From Paenibacillus sp. FSL R5-0623 (GTDB lineage Bacteria; Bacillota; Bacilli; Paenibacillales; Paenibacillaceae), in NCBI RefSeq assembly GCF_037974265.1, contig NZ_CP150233.1:4464001-4528000 (forward strand): a stretch of DNA of 64,000 nucleotides, written 5' to 3'. Shown in pieces: positions 54,484 through 63,691 of this stretch; position 1 is the first letter of the stretch, and every line of letters starts with the position of its first letter. A program made the translations under genes and the position numbers. The notes beneath the pieces are model-generated. The model was not told the DNA's origin. It did not search any database and saw only the letters and a list, made by a program, of their open reading frames with translations.

Positions 54484-56088
54484 ATGAATCATCAGTCTTC
54501 ACAACCAGAGCATTCCTCAGACAAATCAGCAGACAAATCAGCTGACACATTAACGGATCGACAAGGTCATCCCATTACGGACAATCAGAATGTTCGAACC
54601 GTTGGCAGTCGGGGACCGACTACGCTGGAGAATTATCATTTTCTCGAAAAAATTACTCACTTCGACCGCGAACGTATTCCGGAACGTGTGGTCCATGCCC
54701 GCGGTGCTGGCGCTCATGGCATATTTGAAGCGTATGGAACAGCCGGGAGTGAACCAGTATCGAAGTACACACGTGCACGCCTATTTCAGGAAAAAGGCAA
54801 ACAAACGCCCGTTTTCGTTCGCTTCTCTACCGTTATACATGGCGGACATTCACCGGAGACACTGCGGGACCCGCGCGGATTTGCTGTAAAATTCTATACC
54901 GAAGACGGCAACTGGGATCTGGTGGGTAACAATCTGAAAATTTTTTTCATTCGCGACCCGCTCAAATTCCCGGATATGGTCCATGCCTTCAAGCCAGACC
55001 CGTTGACCAATGCACAGGATATGGAGCGGTTTTTCGATTTTGTATCGTTAAGTCCTGAAGCTACCCATATGGTGACATTCCTCTTCTCTCCATGGGGCAT
55101 TCCAGCGAATTATCGGCAGATGCAAGGCTCGGGCGTTAATACATACAAATGGGTCAATCAGGAAGGCACGGGCGTGCTCATCAAATATCACTGGGAACCG
55201 CTCAATCAAGGGATACGTAACCTGCTGCAAAAAGACGCGACCGAGATTCAGGGACTGAACTTCAATCATGCGACGTTGGATCTCTATCACGCTATTGAAC
55301 AAGGTGACTATCCCGAATGGGAACTGTGCGTTCAGGTGATGGAAGACGGCGAGCATCCAGAGTTGGACTTCGACCCGCTGGACCCGACCAAGCTGTGGCC
55401 GCAGGATCAGTTCCCTTTTTTACCTGTGGGCAAAATGACGTTGAATCGTAATCCCGAGGATTATTTCAATGAAGTAGAACAAGCGGCGTTTGGCACAGGT
55501 GTATTGGTAGACGGGCTGGATTTCTCAGATGACAAACTGCTGCAAGGACGCACCTTCTCCTATTCGGATACCCAGCGTCACCGAGTCGGTGCGAACTATC
55601 TGCAACTGCCTGTGAATGCACCGAAGAACCGTGTTGCGACCAATCAAAGCGGCGGACAGATGCAATATCAAGTGGATCGTGCACCGGGTCAGAATCCGCA
55701 TGTGAACTATGAGCCTTCGTCGCTTGGTGGATTAAAGGAAGCCGTCCCACGTGGCAAAGAACATGAACCACTGGTGGAAGGCCGACTTGTTCGTGAGAAG
55801 ATTGAGCGTACCAATGACTTTGGACAAGCGGGTGATACGTACCGGGCGTTCGAAGATTGGGAGCGGAATGAGCTGATTAGCAACATGGTCGGCGCGTTGG
55901 CACAATGCAAACCAGATATCCGGGAGCGCATGATCTCTTACTTTACCCAAGCGGATGCCGATTACGGTCGGCGCGTCTCCGAAGGGCTGGCCTCTGTACC
56001 AACCGATGATAGTGCAACGGTCCAACCGAAACATGAATCAAGCGTGGAGCAAGCGAAGAAACGCAGTCGTGAGACGGACGGATATTAA
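54484..56088 (+). CDS. katA: Catalase (monofunctional heme type)
   Basis: About 534 residues. RVVHARGAGAHGIFEAYG holds the distal His, LVGNNLKIFFIRDPLKFPD the distal Asn, and FSYSDTQRHRVGANYLQLPVNAP the proximal Tyr region. It disproportionates hydrogen peroxide. A polar, Ser/Asp-rich N-terminal tail (1-45) precedes the core. The start may be the ATG at 54484 or the GTG at 54472, both close to AAGGAAAGG. Confidence 0.96.
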   Translation: MNHQSSQPEHSSDKSADKSADTLTDRQGHPITDNQNVRTVGSRGPTTLENYHFLEKITHFDRERIPERVVHARGAGAHGIFEAYGTAGSEPVSKYTRARLFQEKGKQTPVFVRFSTVIHGGHSPETLRDPRGFAVKFYTEDGNWDLVGNNLKIFFIRDPLKFPDMVHAFKPDPLTNAQDMERFFDFVSLSPEATHMVTFLFSPWGIPANYRQMQGSGVNTYKWVNQEGTGVLIKYHWEPLNQGIRNLLQKDATEIQGLNFNHATLDLYHAIEQGDYPEWELCVQVMEDGEHPELDFDPLDPTKLWPQDQFPFLPVGKMTLNRNPEDYFNEVEQAAFGTGVLVDGLDFSDDKLLQGRTFSYSDTQRHRVGANYLQLPVNAPKNRVATNQSGGQMQYQVDRAPGQNPHVNYEPSSLGGLKEAVPRGKEHEPLVEGRLVREKIERTNDFGQAGDTYRAFEDWERNELISNMVGALAQCKPDIRERMISYFTQADADYGRRVSEGLASVPTDDSATVQPKHESSVEQAKKRSRETDGY

Positions 56089-56177
56089 AATAGCTGGACA
56101 GCGTTTAGACTGATAAGTCTGACACGGTTAGTACATTTGAGTATTTTGGTAAGCAGATTACGTTCTGAATTAAACAT

Positions 56178-56225
56178 AGCCCTGATCATCAAGTTGCCAG
56201 TTGCAGCTGATATCAGGGCTTTTTC
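56178..56225 (+). terminator. Terminator after catalase
   Basis: AGCCCTGAT / ATCAGGGCT with a long loop and five T. The 420 bases that follow, up to the pectate lyase, contain nothing else I can name. Confidence 0.78.
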
Positions 56226-56647
56226 ATGACTAGCTTGAGTGTAATCTCCACTTCAGGATGCATGCAGCTATATATTTTAAATTAAATGAAGTTCATATGA
56301 GTGGATCGAAGGTAAGACTTGTGCTCTCTGGATGGAAAAGCGTACTTCTCTACGTTCATTTCAGATGATCCTTCGTTAAATGAGAGCTATCACCCAATGG
56401 AAAGATTACATAATTCACGTGATATTACAGGTATTGGAAGATTGCAGGCCTGACCTGCCTGCATGTACCTCCATCTGATCAGATGATTATTGATGATGAC
56501 GCTTACAACATTTACCATAAAGCTGTGTCCTAGAGATTACATCTAGCCAGCCGGCATGACTTATTTCATTTTTGATAACAGACAGTCTGGTACACGGCTA
56601 CCACGTGCTCTTCATTCTATTCCCAATTAACCAAGGAGGTTTGCGTA

Positions 56648-58009
56648 ATGAAATTATTCCCATCTACATCTACTCATGCATCTGTAAGATCCGAACGTTC
56701 ACTGAAATCGAAAATGGCCCATATCTGTCTGAGCGCCGCGTTCCCTCTATTATTGATTGGTGGTGGATCGGCTGGTGCTGAAGAGCTGATCGAGAGCAGC
56801 TTGCAAAATCCCTCTGAATCGGTGGCGACTTCGAATATCGCACTTGCTGCTGGTGATCTGTATGTGTCTCCTGGCGGCTCGGCCAGCAATCCGGGAACAC
56901 TGAACAGCCCTACGTCACTCGCTAACGCATTGACCCAGATCGCCCCAGGCAAGACCATCTATCTACGGGGCGGCAACTACAGCTTCTCCCAGACTATTAC
57001 CATTGAACGTGGCAATAGCGGCACATCGAGCCAACGCAAAAACCTGGTGGCGTATGGATCGGAAAAACCGGTCTTTGATTTCTCAGCCCAAGCCTTCGCC
57101 TCCACCAATCGTGGACTGCAAATGTTCGGAGACTACTGGTTCGTCAAAGGGCTTGAGGTGAAGGGTGCGGGCGATAACGGCATCTTCATCGGGGGCAGCT
57201 ACAACCGCCTGGAGCAGATCGAGGCTCATCACAACCGGGATACGGGTATTCAAATGGGACGTTATGCTTCCACGGCTGCCAAGAGTGAATGGCCTGCATA
57301 TAATGAAGTGATTCGTTCCTACTCCCACAACAACTATGACCCGGATGACGGCGAGGATGCAGACGGTTTTGCGGCCAAACTGACCGTAGGCCCGGGCAAT
57401 GTCTTCGACGGTTGTATTGCGGCCTATAACGTGGACGATGGCTGGGATCTGTATAGCAAAACGGACACAGGCGCCATCGGCGCGGTTACGATCCGTAACA
57501 GCATCGCCTATGCGAACGGGGCAACATCAGACGGCACCTCTACCTCCAACAGCGATGGCAACGGCTTCAAGCTGGGCGGTGAGAAGATTGCAGTGAATCA
57601 TATCGTTGAGAACAGCATTGCGTTTAATAATAAAAAGCACGGTTTCACCTACAACAGCAATCCCGGTTCGATCCAGATGAAAAACAACACCTCCTGGAAC
57701 AACGGCCAAAGCAACTTTGCCTTTGATGTAGGGACCCACATCTTCACCAACAACCTGTCCTTACAAGGCGGCGCCAGTGACAAAACAAGCGGAACCGACG
57801 TCAGCAGCACTAACGTCTGGTGGAAGAACAAAAAAAGCGAGAATGCCAAAGGCCTGCTCGCCAGCGCAGCCGACTTTGTCTCCCTCGTCCCTTCAGTAAC
57901 GCGTAGCGCGGACGGAACACCTGTCCTGGGCAATTTCCTCAAGCTTGCGAAAGGCAGTGATCTGATCGGCTCGGGTACGCCAGCGGGTAAGAATATTGGG
58001 GCGCGGTAG
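56648..58009 (+). CDS. Secreted pectate lyase, PL9 family
   Basis: 453 residues. An N-terminal signal region (about 22-45) precedes LYVSPGGSASNPGTLNSPTSLANAL and TIYLRGGNYSF, the entry to a right-handed parallel beta helix. NYDPDDGEDADGFAAKLTVGPGNVFDGCIAAYNVDDGWDLYSK carries the clustered Asp/Lys calcium-binding and catalytic residues of PL9 enzymes. It cleaves polygalacturonate by beta-elimination outside the cell. The ATG at 56648 follows AAGGAGG. Suggests use of plant pectin. Confidence 0.93.
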   Translation: MKLFPSTSTHASVRSERSLKSKMAHICLSAAFPLLLIGGGSAGAEELIESSLQNPSESVATSNIALAAGDLYVSPGGSASNPGTLNSPTSLANALTQIAPGKTIYLRGGNYSFSQTITIERGNSGTSSQRKNLVAYGSEKPVFDFSAQAFASTNRGLQMFGDYWFVKGLEVKGAGDNGIFIGGSYNRLEQIEAHHNRDTGIQMGRYASTAAKSEWPAYNEVIRSYSHNNYDPDDGEDADGFAAKLTVGPGNVFDGCIAAYNVDDGWDLYSKTDTGAIGAVTIRNSIAYANGATSDGTSTSNSDGNGFKLGGEKIAVNHIVENSIAFNNKKHGFTYNSNPGSIQMKNNTSWNNGQSNFAFDVGTHIFTNNLSLQGGASDKTSGTDVSSTNVWWKNKKSENAKGLLASAADFVSLVPSVTRSADGTPVLGNFLKLAKGSDLIGSGTPAGKNIGAR

Positions 58010-58046
58010 GTGGTAGGTAATATGATAAAAGAATAATTTAATAGCA

Positions 58047-58099
58047 AAGTCCCCTCTCCCATTCCAGCCTGATCGGTGGTAATGGAGGAGGGGATTTTT
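58047..58099 (+). terminator. Terminator after the pectate lyase
   Basis: AGTCCCCTC-CCATT / AATGG-GAGGGGATT hairpin with five T. Confidence 0.82.
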
Positions 58100-58146
58100 G
58101 AATTGCTGTGTATTGTCTGCCGCTGGCTTATGAAGTAGGTAAATAC

Positions 58147-58428
58147 TCACGGTTTAGCTAAAACCTCAATGATCAGTCTGCCGCCTGTGCGAAAACCTTG
58201 CTCAAACGCCGCTTCCACATACATAGATGTGGATTGTCCGATCAGGTCGATCAGTTGCTCCAAAGCATCGTATTCGTTCTCGGTTAGCTGTGTTTTGTAG
58301 TCCTGCATCAGGTCCGATATCTGGCGATTGATCTCTTGATACTCATCTTGCTCAGGATGAATCGACTCGTCCAACCGCAGGTTCCCGTGAAACAAATCTT
58401 CGATCAGGTTTGACATGTTATCCTTCAT
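58147..58428 (-). CDS. DUF6809-like small protein
   Basis: 93 residues: LIEDLFHGNLRLDESIHPEQDEY at the start and AAFEQGFRTGGRLIIEVL at the end fit the DUF6809 pattern of small Firmicutes proteins often near mobile genes. Helical. Function unknown. GAGGTGACC lies before the ATG. Confidence 0.72.
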   Translation of the reverse strand: MKDNMSNLIEDLFHGNLRLDESIHPEQDEYQEINRQISDLMQDYKTQLTENEYDALEQLIDLIGQSTSMYVEAAFEQGFRTGGRLIIEVLAKP

Positions 58429-58621
58429 GGTAAGGTCACCTCAGAACGATTGTACATTAAGAGATAAGGTAAGACGGGAATTTAGCGGGAAATGCACTAA
58501 GTAAAGATTAAAAACAGAATTTCCTTGGCGAGGCACAACGATGGAGAGATGAATTAAAGTTTAGTTACAGAGAAGGTTGGATTCTTCCATTAAATGAAAT
58601 ATAAAATCTTTAAAAATCATA

Positions 58622-58837
58622 TTATTGCTCCCCAATAAAACACACTTTCTGATCACCAATATACTCTTCCTCTTCTGGCATATGATAGGATGAAAATTGT
58701 ACCTCCAGTGGACCTGAACCATAACCATGTCTTTCATGTCTCCAAAGTATTTTAAATGCTCTGGGAAAGTAAATAGTCCAGAAATAGGATTCGACTAATC
58801 TATCTATTTCAGTTTTTGTTGTCAGTATTTTGTACAT
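58622..58837 (-). CDS. Short protein beside the toxin locus, second immunity candidate or remnant
   Basis: About 71 residues (TEIDRLVESYFWTIYFPRAFKILWRHERHGYG, HMPEEEEYIGDQKVCFIGEQ). It is unusually aromatic and AT-rich. It starts 36 bases after the previous gene in the same direction. It could be an immunity-like protein or a shortened remnant; the lack of a strong ribosome-binding site keeps it uncertain. Confidence 0.5.
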   Translation of the reverse strand: MYKILTTKTEIDRLVESYFWTIYFPRAFKILWRHERHGYGSGPLEVQFSSYHMPEEEEYIGDQKVCFIGEQ

Positions 58838-58872
58838 CAATTCTTGATGTTCCCTTTGTCATCATTTAGAAG

Positions 58873-59358
58873 TTAGTTTTTGGGATTTTTATAACACCAA
58901 TCCGGGTCATACGGTAAAAATTTCAGTTTTTGTATGTCCTCCCGGCTGTATACCCAATCATTGTCTGCAATCCAAAAATAATCATCAGGATTCAGCTTGA
59001 GATATTCGTAAATAAAATGAAGTATTAACTCTTGATTACCATAGATATCCTCAATGTGCCCGACTTGGCATATTGATAAATTAGGATCTAAACCTAAATC
59101 TTCGTGATAATAAAATTCAGTACTTAGGCTACTAATGCTGTGAATATGGAAAATCAATGAGGATTCATTGTCCCCTGTAAATGACTTATGATTAATATTC
59201 AGCGTTGTATACAGGAACTCTCCTTCATTTGTATACGTCTTATTGTTATAAAAATAGAGAGCTGCGTCCGAATGGAAAGCTGCAACTATAGTATTAGCTA
59301 AAAGCTGCTCTGGAGAATATCTATCTTTTTTTGTTAAAATAACAGCTGAAGTCCCCAT
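58873..59358 (-). CDS. Candidate immunity protein for the adjacent toxin
   Basis: 161 residues, acidic, no signal peptide (ILTKKDRYSPEQLLANTIVAAFHSD, HIEDIYGNQELILHF, NDWVYSREDIQKLKFLPYDPDW). Its ATG shares one base with the toxin stop codon, so the two are coupled. No named family is recognised. Position and properties are those of immunity proteins of polymorphic toxins. Confidence 0.68.
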   Translation of the reverse strand: MGTSAVILTKKDRYSPEQLLANTIVAAFHSDAALYFYNNKTYTNEGEFLYTTLNINHKSFTGDNESSLIFHIHSISSLSTEFYYHEDLGLDPNLSICQVGHIEDIYGNQELILHFIYEYLKLNPDDYFWIADNDWVYSREDIQKLKFLPYDPDWCYKNPKN

Positions 59359-60656
59359 TACTTCAATACCCCCTTGAGTTCTTCTAAAGAGTTCACAACA
59401 GTAACACCTTTAGATTTAATTATTTCCAATTTTATCAAATCGTTTGGATGTAGATTAGACAATGGCTTGTCAATATATAAAATAACATTCTTCTGATCAT
59501 AGTTAAAATAATCTTGGTGTTTTACATTAACGTATTTATCAAACTGTTCCACATCTGTGACGGCTTTTAATGATTTTTTAACTTCAATAATCTCATGTTT
59601 AGTTACTACGTCGAAATCCCCTGCAGGATTGCCGTCGGTCCTTTGAATTTTCTGGCTAAACGCTGTAACTTCCTTACTCTCTCTAACAGCGTAAGCAGCT
59701 TTGGCTTCAGTTGCTTTTCCTGAGTCCTTGCTGTTTAACAATTGATCAATGTCTCGATTAATATTTTTGGGATGCTGATCATCCCAATGCAGCACATTAC
59801 CGACTGGATTGGTGTATGTCGTTTTATTTCCTTCTTTAACTATACTACCGATTTTAAAAGCTTGCCCTGTAACCTCAGAACCCTTCTTTTGTCCATTCGC
59901 TTTCCTCGCCTCAGCCGCTTCCAAATTCTTTTTAATCTTCGCCACAGCTGGATGAGATGAAGGCAACCGAAAAGGCCCTTTGCCACCCGGCATACTCCCT
60001 CGAACCATCTGAAATGCCATAAATAGCTGGCTGAACTTCAGAGAAGTCAACATGAACTGAGCATACTTATCGGATACAGGCTCACCTGTGAAGGGATGGA
60101 TTCCATTTTCAAAAGCTTTGATCTGCATCGCATAAATATCTTCCCCTGGCGCTTCAGCATCCGTAGCTTGCATCCGATTGATATCCAAATGTCCCTGATC
60201 CTTCTTATATGCCTGAAGGGCTGCCTGATCCGTAACACCATTCTTGTTCACAGGCATCCACATCAGCTTCCCATACATATTGACTTGCGCCATCCGGTAG
60301 CCTTTATCCTCCGTACCCGCATCATTTCCCAAGGTCTTCATCATCACTACCGCACCTACAGCGCCAACAGCATTGCCAAGACTCACTTTTTCAGCATCGA
60401 CATTCTCAAATCGTGTGGCAATATCCTTCAGTTCCTTAGAGGTGTTCACCATACTTTCCAGCGCCCTCTGCAATACAGGACGTGACCGTGCAAACTCATC
60501 ATAAAAACGCTCCTGCGTCACACCCAGCCACATCTGCTGAAGGAACAGGATCTGTCTTGTGAGATCCTCCCGTATATGCTCCAATTGTTGTCTCGCCTGA
60601 TCCACTTGATTCGATACTTGATGTAACTGTTCAGGGGTAACTTTAATGGTATTCAT
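59358..60656 (-). CDS. WXG100-type polymorphic toxin with restriction-endonuclease-like C terminus
   Basis: 432 residues. Residues 1-90 form an ESAT-6/WXG100-like hairpin (WLGVT at 43-47 between two long helices), a secretion signal of type VII systems. Residues 180-225 hold the pre-toxin TG motif GIHPFTGEPVSDKYAQF and a hydrophobic stretch. The C-terminal 130 residues include GDFDVVTKHEIIEVKKS, where Asp347/349, Glu358 and Lys360 form a PD-(D/E)XK nuclease pattern. Thus probably a secreted contact-dependent nuclease toxin. No type VII secretion genes are in the window. The coupled downstream gene is the likely antidote. Confidence 0.8.
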   Translation of the reverse strand: MNTIKVTPEQLHQVSNQVDQARQQLEHIREDLTRQILFLQQMWLGVTQERFYDEFARSRPVLQRALESMVNTSKELKDIATRFENVDAEKVSLGNAVGAVGAVVMMKTLGNDAGTEDKGYRMAQVNMYGKLMWMPVNKNGVTDQAALQAYKKDQGHLDINRMQATDAEAPGEDIYAMQIKAFENGIHPFTGEPVSDKYAQFMLTSLKFSQLFMAFQMVRGSMPGGKGPFRLPSSHPAVAKIKKNLEAAEARKANGQKKGSEVTGQAFKIGSIVKEGNKTTYTNPVGNVLHWDDQHPKNINRDIDQLLNSKDSGKATEAKAAYAVRESKEVTAFSQKIQRTDGNPAGDFDVVTKHEIIEVKKSLKAVTDVEQFDKYVNVKHQDYFNYDQKNVILYIDKPLSNLHPNDLIKLEIIKSKGVTVVNSLEELKGVLK

Positions 60657-60912
60657 CCATTTTCACCGCTCATCTAAGATATGATAGGACTATGTTAGCA
60701 GAAGTTTAGTGGCAATTACATCCGGCTAACCTCCTGATTTCACTGCATGAATCCACGCTCAGAATGATTTATATCCGTCCCTCAGCCCCATACGATCTCT
60801 ATGTAGGTGTATACATGTTCCAGAGGGTTTTCCTTTTACGACTACAGGATACTGTGGCATTTTACTACGACAAGCCGAAAACTTTAACAAATCATAGTAT
60901 TAATGAAGAAAC

Positions 60913-60942
60913 TTGACTCGTGCGGATGATTAGGTGTACTAT
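60913..60942 (+). promoter_or_regulatory. Weak promoter candidate before the secreted protein
   Basis: TTGACT, an 18-base spacer, TACTAT. It would give a leader of over 350 bases to the 61.3 kb gene. The gap 60657-61305 is AT-rich and otherwise empty apart from an unattached AAAGGAGGG at about 61205. Confidence 0.35.
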
Positions 60943-61305
60943 ATGTTTGTATAAATGGAATATATTACAATTTAAATATTTATTTTGAAATCTTATATTT
61001 TCAAGATAGGTATCAGAGCCTATCATAGCTAAGATATCAATGCGTATAAATGAGTTTTACATTTTGTCTGCAACACATAATCATTGGCAGGCATTCATTT
61101 TACATATACATTCCTACTTCATAGAGTTTTCTAGCCTGTAGAGTTCTACCTCCTTAATTTCTTTTTCAGTAAAGAAAAAAGGGGAAGAACCATCTCTTTA
61201 AAAGAAAGGAGGGCAAGAGGCTTTAAGCTGCAAGCAGGTCTATTTGTCATATCCGCATGTTTTTGTTAAAGAATACCCATAACAAGAAAGGTGGAATTTA
61301 TTGCT

Positions 61306-61869
61306 ATGAGAAAATTGATTAGTTTAGCTCTTATTCTTGTTCTAGTGCTTTCATTTAATGTAGCTGCCTATGCAGACGGTGATGTGACTCAAGCCAAACC
61401 TATGACAAAGGAAGAAATTATTAATTCCAAAGAATTCCGTGAAGCTGTGAAAGCGGCTAAGGCTGAATTTGAATCGCAGAAGGCTGATAATGCGGGTGGT
61501 CCAGTTCTGTTTGCACCAGCTCCGAAAGTATCTCACATTAATGTATATGGTGTCGTATCTCCTAATGGCGGTCAAGAAATTTACGGCTTCAATAACAACC
61601 CACTGTCCACAACCAATGATCATGGTGGGGCTTGGATTCAGTGTATTACTTTCCAGATCGGTTATGACAGCAATCACTACGGCAAACTCGCCGGCAATAC
61701 AATGACAAATAACTGGTCTGAAGCTATTGATCTGGACGGTGATCGTGTCGTAGATGCTTGGGCCCATTCTTGGGTTTATGAAGCGCCTAGTACAGGGGGA
61801 CAATTTGTAGGTACGGTCTATTCCATTAATATTCCAACACAGTGGACCGCTTGGATTAATGTTCGTTAA
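61306..61869 (+). CDS. Secreted protein of unknown function
   Basis: About 187 residues. Signal peptide MRKLISLALILVLVLSFNVAAYA, then a charged helix (KPMTKEEIINSKEFREAVKAAKAEFESQ). A beta-rich part follows with SHINVYGVVSPNGGQEIYGFNN, an Asp-rich EAIDLDGDRVVDAWAHSW (EF-hand-like loop) and a Trp/Tyr-rich end. No family recognised. Probably extracellular and perhaps calcium-binding, by the DGD loop. AAAGGTGG precedes the ATG. It abuts a decayed reading frame. Confidence 0.72.
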   Translation: MRKLISLALILVLVLSFNVAAYADGDVTQAKPMTKEEIINSKEFREAVKAAKAEFESQKADNAGGPVLFAPAPKVSHINVYGVVSPNGGQEIYGFNNNPLSTTNDHGGAWIQCITFQIGYDSNHYGKLAGNTMTNNWSEAIDLDGDRVVDAWAHSWVYEAPSTGGQFVGTVYSINIPTQWTAWINVR

Positions 61870-61884
61870 CAGGAAGGATGTAAT

Positions 61885-62166
61885 CTGAATATTGGTGGAA
61901 TTGGCTATCCTGGTTCTATCCTGAGGAATACGGGAAGTAAGCCCAAAAGCTCATCAGCTTTGGATACGAATTCAATCGCACCTAAATTGGATGTGACAGC
62001 TCACTCTTCTGCTAACAATTATGTTAGTACATTTTCTCAGGCGGCCTTGAAGAATGCGTCTCAAGAAGTCCAGGAGGAGTGGAACAAAGCATAGGAAAGA
62101 AACAGTGGCTTCAATCCCTTAACTGATGCTGATGGTAAACTTGCAGCTTCCGTTAACAAGTGCTAA
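61885..62166 (+). pseudogene. Decayed small gene with CTG in place of the start and an internal TAG
   Basis: A 93-codon frame reads LNIGGIGYPGSILRNTGSK, LDVTAHSSANNYVSTFSQAALKN / ASQEVQEEWNKA, then TAG (62092), then ERNSGFNPLTDADGKLAASVNKC and TAA. AGGAAGG lies seven bases before the CTG, at the place where an ATG would stand. The frame stays open over 93 codons apart from the TAG, with normal amino-acid use. It is most simply a gene with a lost start and a nonsense change; a CTG start with a 69-residue product is the alternative. Confidence 0.6.
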
Positions 62167-62256
62167 AGGCTCTGCCCAGCTTGCGTTAGAAAAGCATTTT
62201 TTAGAGTCCTTTCTATCCTATCTGGATTGATGGACACGGATTTGATTCTTGATCAG

Positions 62257-62287
62257 GCGCAGGGATATACATCCCTGCGTCTTTTCT
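62257..62287 (+). terminator. Terminator after the secreted-protein locus
   Basis: CGCAGGGAT / ATCCCTGCG with a short loop and TCTTTTCT. The next 300 bases have no gene. Confidence 0.78.
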
Positions 62288-62593
62288 CGTACACCATATG
62301 CTTCCCCACTACCATCAAGTTAAAAGAGGCTTTTCCTTCTATACAGCCTCCTGCTACAGAATAGTGACAAGGATTATTTTTTATTTCATCAGCTTATCTA
62401 CCTACTTCAAATCCAATACAACCGATACTTTAATCGAATCTCTCAACACCTTGTTTTTATAGTCGCTGTCCTCTTATGCAAAGGAGAAATACTTCGCCGA
62501 GCACTGATAATTATAGACTTCTAGGTATCGACTGGACATATCCACACACTCGCGCTCTACATGCCTTGAGTGTACCAAAAAGATGCCAGCTAA

Positions 62594-63481
62594 CTAATCC
62601 CTCGCGCTTTCGATTAGTCTTAGTTTCTTAGTATCCCGAGCCGGAGATGAACCGAAGAAGCGGGAGTACTCTCGATTAAACTGTGAAGTACTCTGATAGC
62701 CAACTTGATATGCTGCACTGGTTACTGCATAGCCCTCATATGCAATGAGGTTTCTAGCCTCCAACAGCCTTAATTGCTTTTGAAATTGAATAGGACTTAA
62801 ACCCGTTGCACGTTTAAACTGACGGTGAAAGGTGTTTATAGCCATACCAGATTTTGATGCCATCTCACCGATGTCTATTGGCCTCATAAAATTATCGCGT
62901 AACCATTTTACAATTTGAGAAATCTTAGAGAAATTACTTTCCGACAAACCAAGTTGTCTCAGGTACCATCCTTGTGATCCCATCAGAACACGATAAAGGA
63001 TTTCGCGTTCATAGGCTGGTGCAAGAGCTGGAATATCTCTTGGTTTATTCGTTAATCGCAATAAGCGTAGCCATGCCTCCATAAACTCAATGTCTATTTC
63101 ACAAGCTGCGAAATGCTCAGAAGCAGTTGGTATTAGATTTTCAGGAAGATCTCTTAATAAACTCTGAAGAACATTCTGATTCAACTCAAGACCAAGGGAC
63201 ATGTAAGTACGGCCATCACGGTCTGGATGTACACTCGCCGTTGCGGGAACATGTACCGGTACGACGTAATACGAGGGCCCTTCTAGTGTAGTGCTACGCC
63301 CCCCGATGGATAGAATCTTTGTTCCTTGAACCGTAAATCCAATCATCGGCTCGTAGAGCGCTGCGAGTTGATGTGCGGGAATGTCTCCCTTAATCATCCA
63401 TAGCCCCGGCACTCCGGTTTCAATTGGTCGAGTTCCTGCACTTTTCATTAGATCAATAATTTCATCTACAATTTTATTCAT
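62594..63481 (-). CDS. AraC-family regulator with AraC_N domain
   Basis: 295 residues. The N-terminal sensor (PIETGVPGLWMIKGDIPAHQLAALYEPMIGFTVQGTKIL) is the AraC_N type (PF06719). The C-terminal pair of helix-turn-helices has DIGEMASKSGMAINTFHRQFKRATGLSPIQFQKQ and VTSAAYQVGYQSTSQFNREYSRFFGSSPARD. It is divergent from the SDR gene and likely controls it. Confidence 0.92.
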   Translation of the reverse strand: MNKIVDEIIDLMKSAGTRPIETGVPGLWMIKGDIPAHQLAALYEPMIGFTVQGTKILSIGGRSTTLEGPSYYVVPVHVPATASVHPDRDGRTYMSLGLELNQNVLQSLLRDLPENLIPTASEHFAACEIDIEFMEAWLRLLRLTNKPRDIPALAPAYEREILYRVLMGSQGWYLRQLGLSESNFSKISQIVKWLRDNFMRPIDIGEMASKSGMAINTFHRQFKRATGLSPIQFQKQLRLLEARNLIAYEGYAVTSAAYQVGYQSTSQFNREYSRFFGSSPARDTKKLRLIESARD

Positions 63482-63691
63482 GCACTTATTTTATCACATT
63501 ATCCCTCAATACAACTCAGACACACATCGGCATTTTTAGGATCTTCTTATAATAAAGAGAAGGGATATTCTCGGTTTATCGAAATCATACATGGTGTTTT
63601 TAGGCAACTAATAGGCATTATTAGATCTATATTATTTCAATAGATGCGACTAAAATTGAAGACAGATCAAACACAAAACAAGGAGGATTTT

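Noticed and set aside
62092..62094. In-frame TAG read as pyrrolysine or recoded codon
   Set aside because: No pyrrolysine machinery is expected in this lineage and the start codon is also lost, so decay is simpler.
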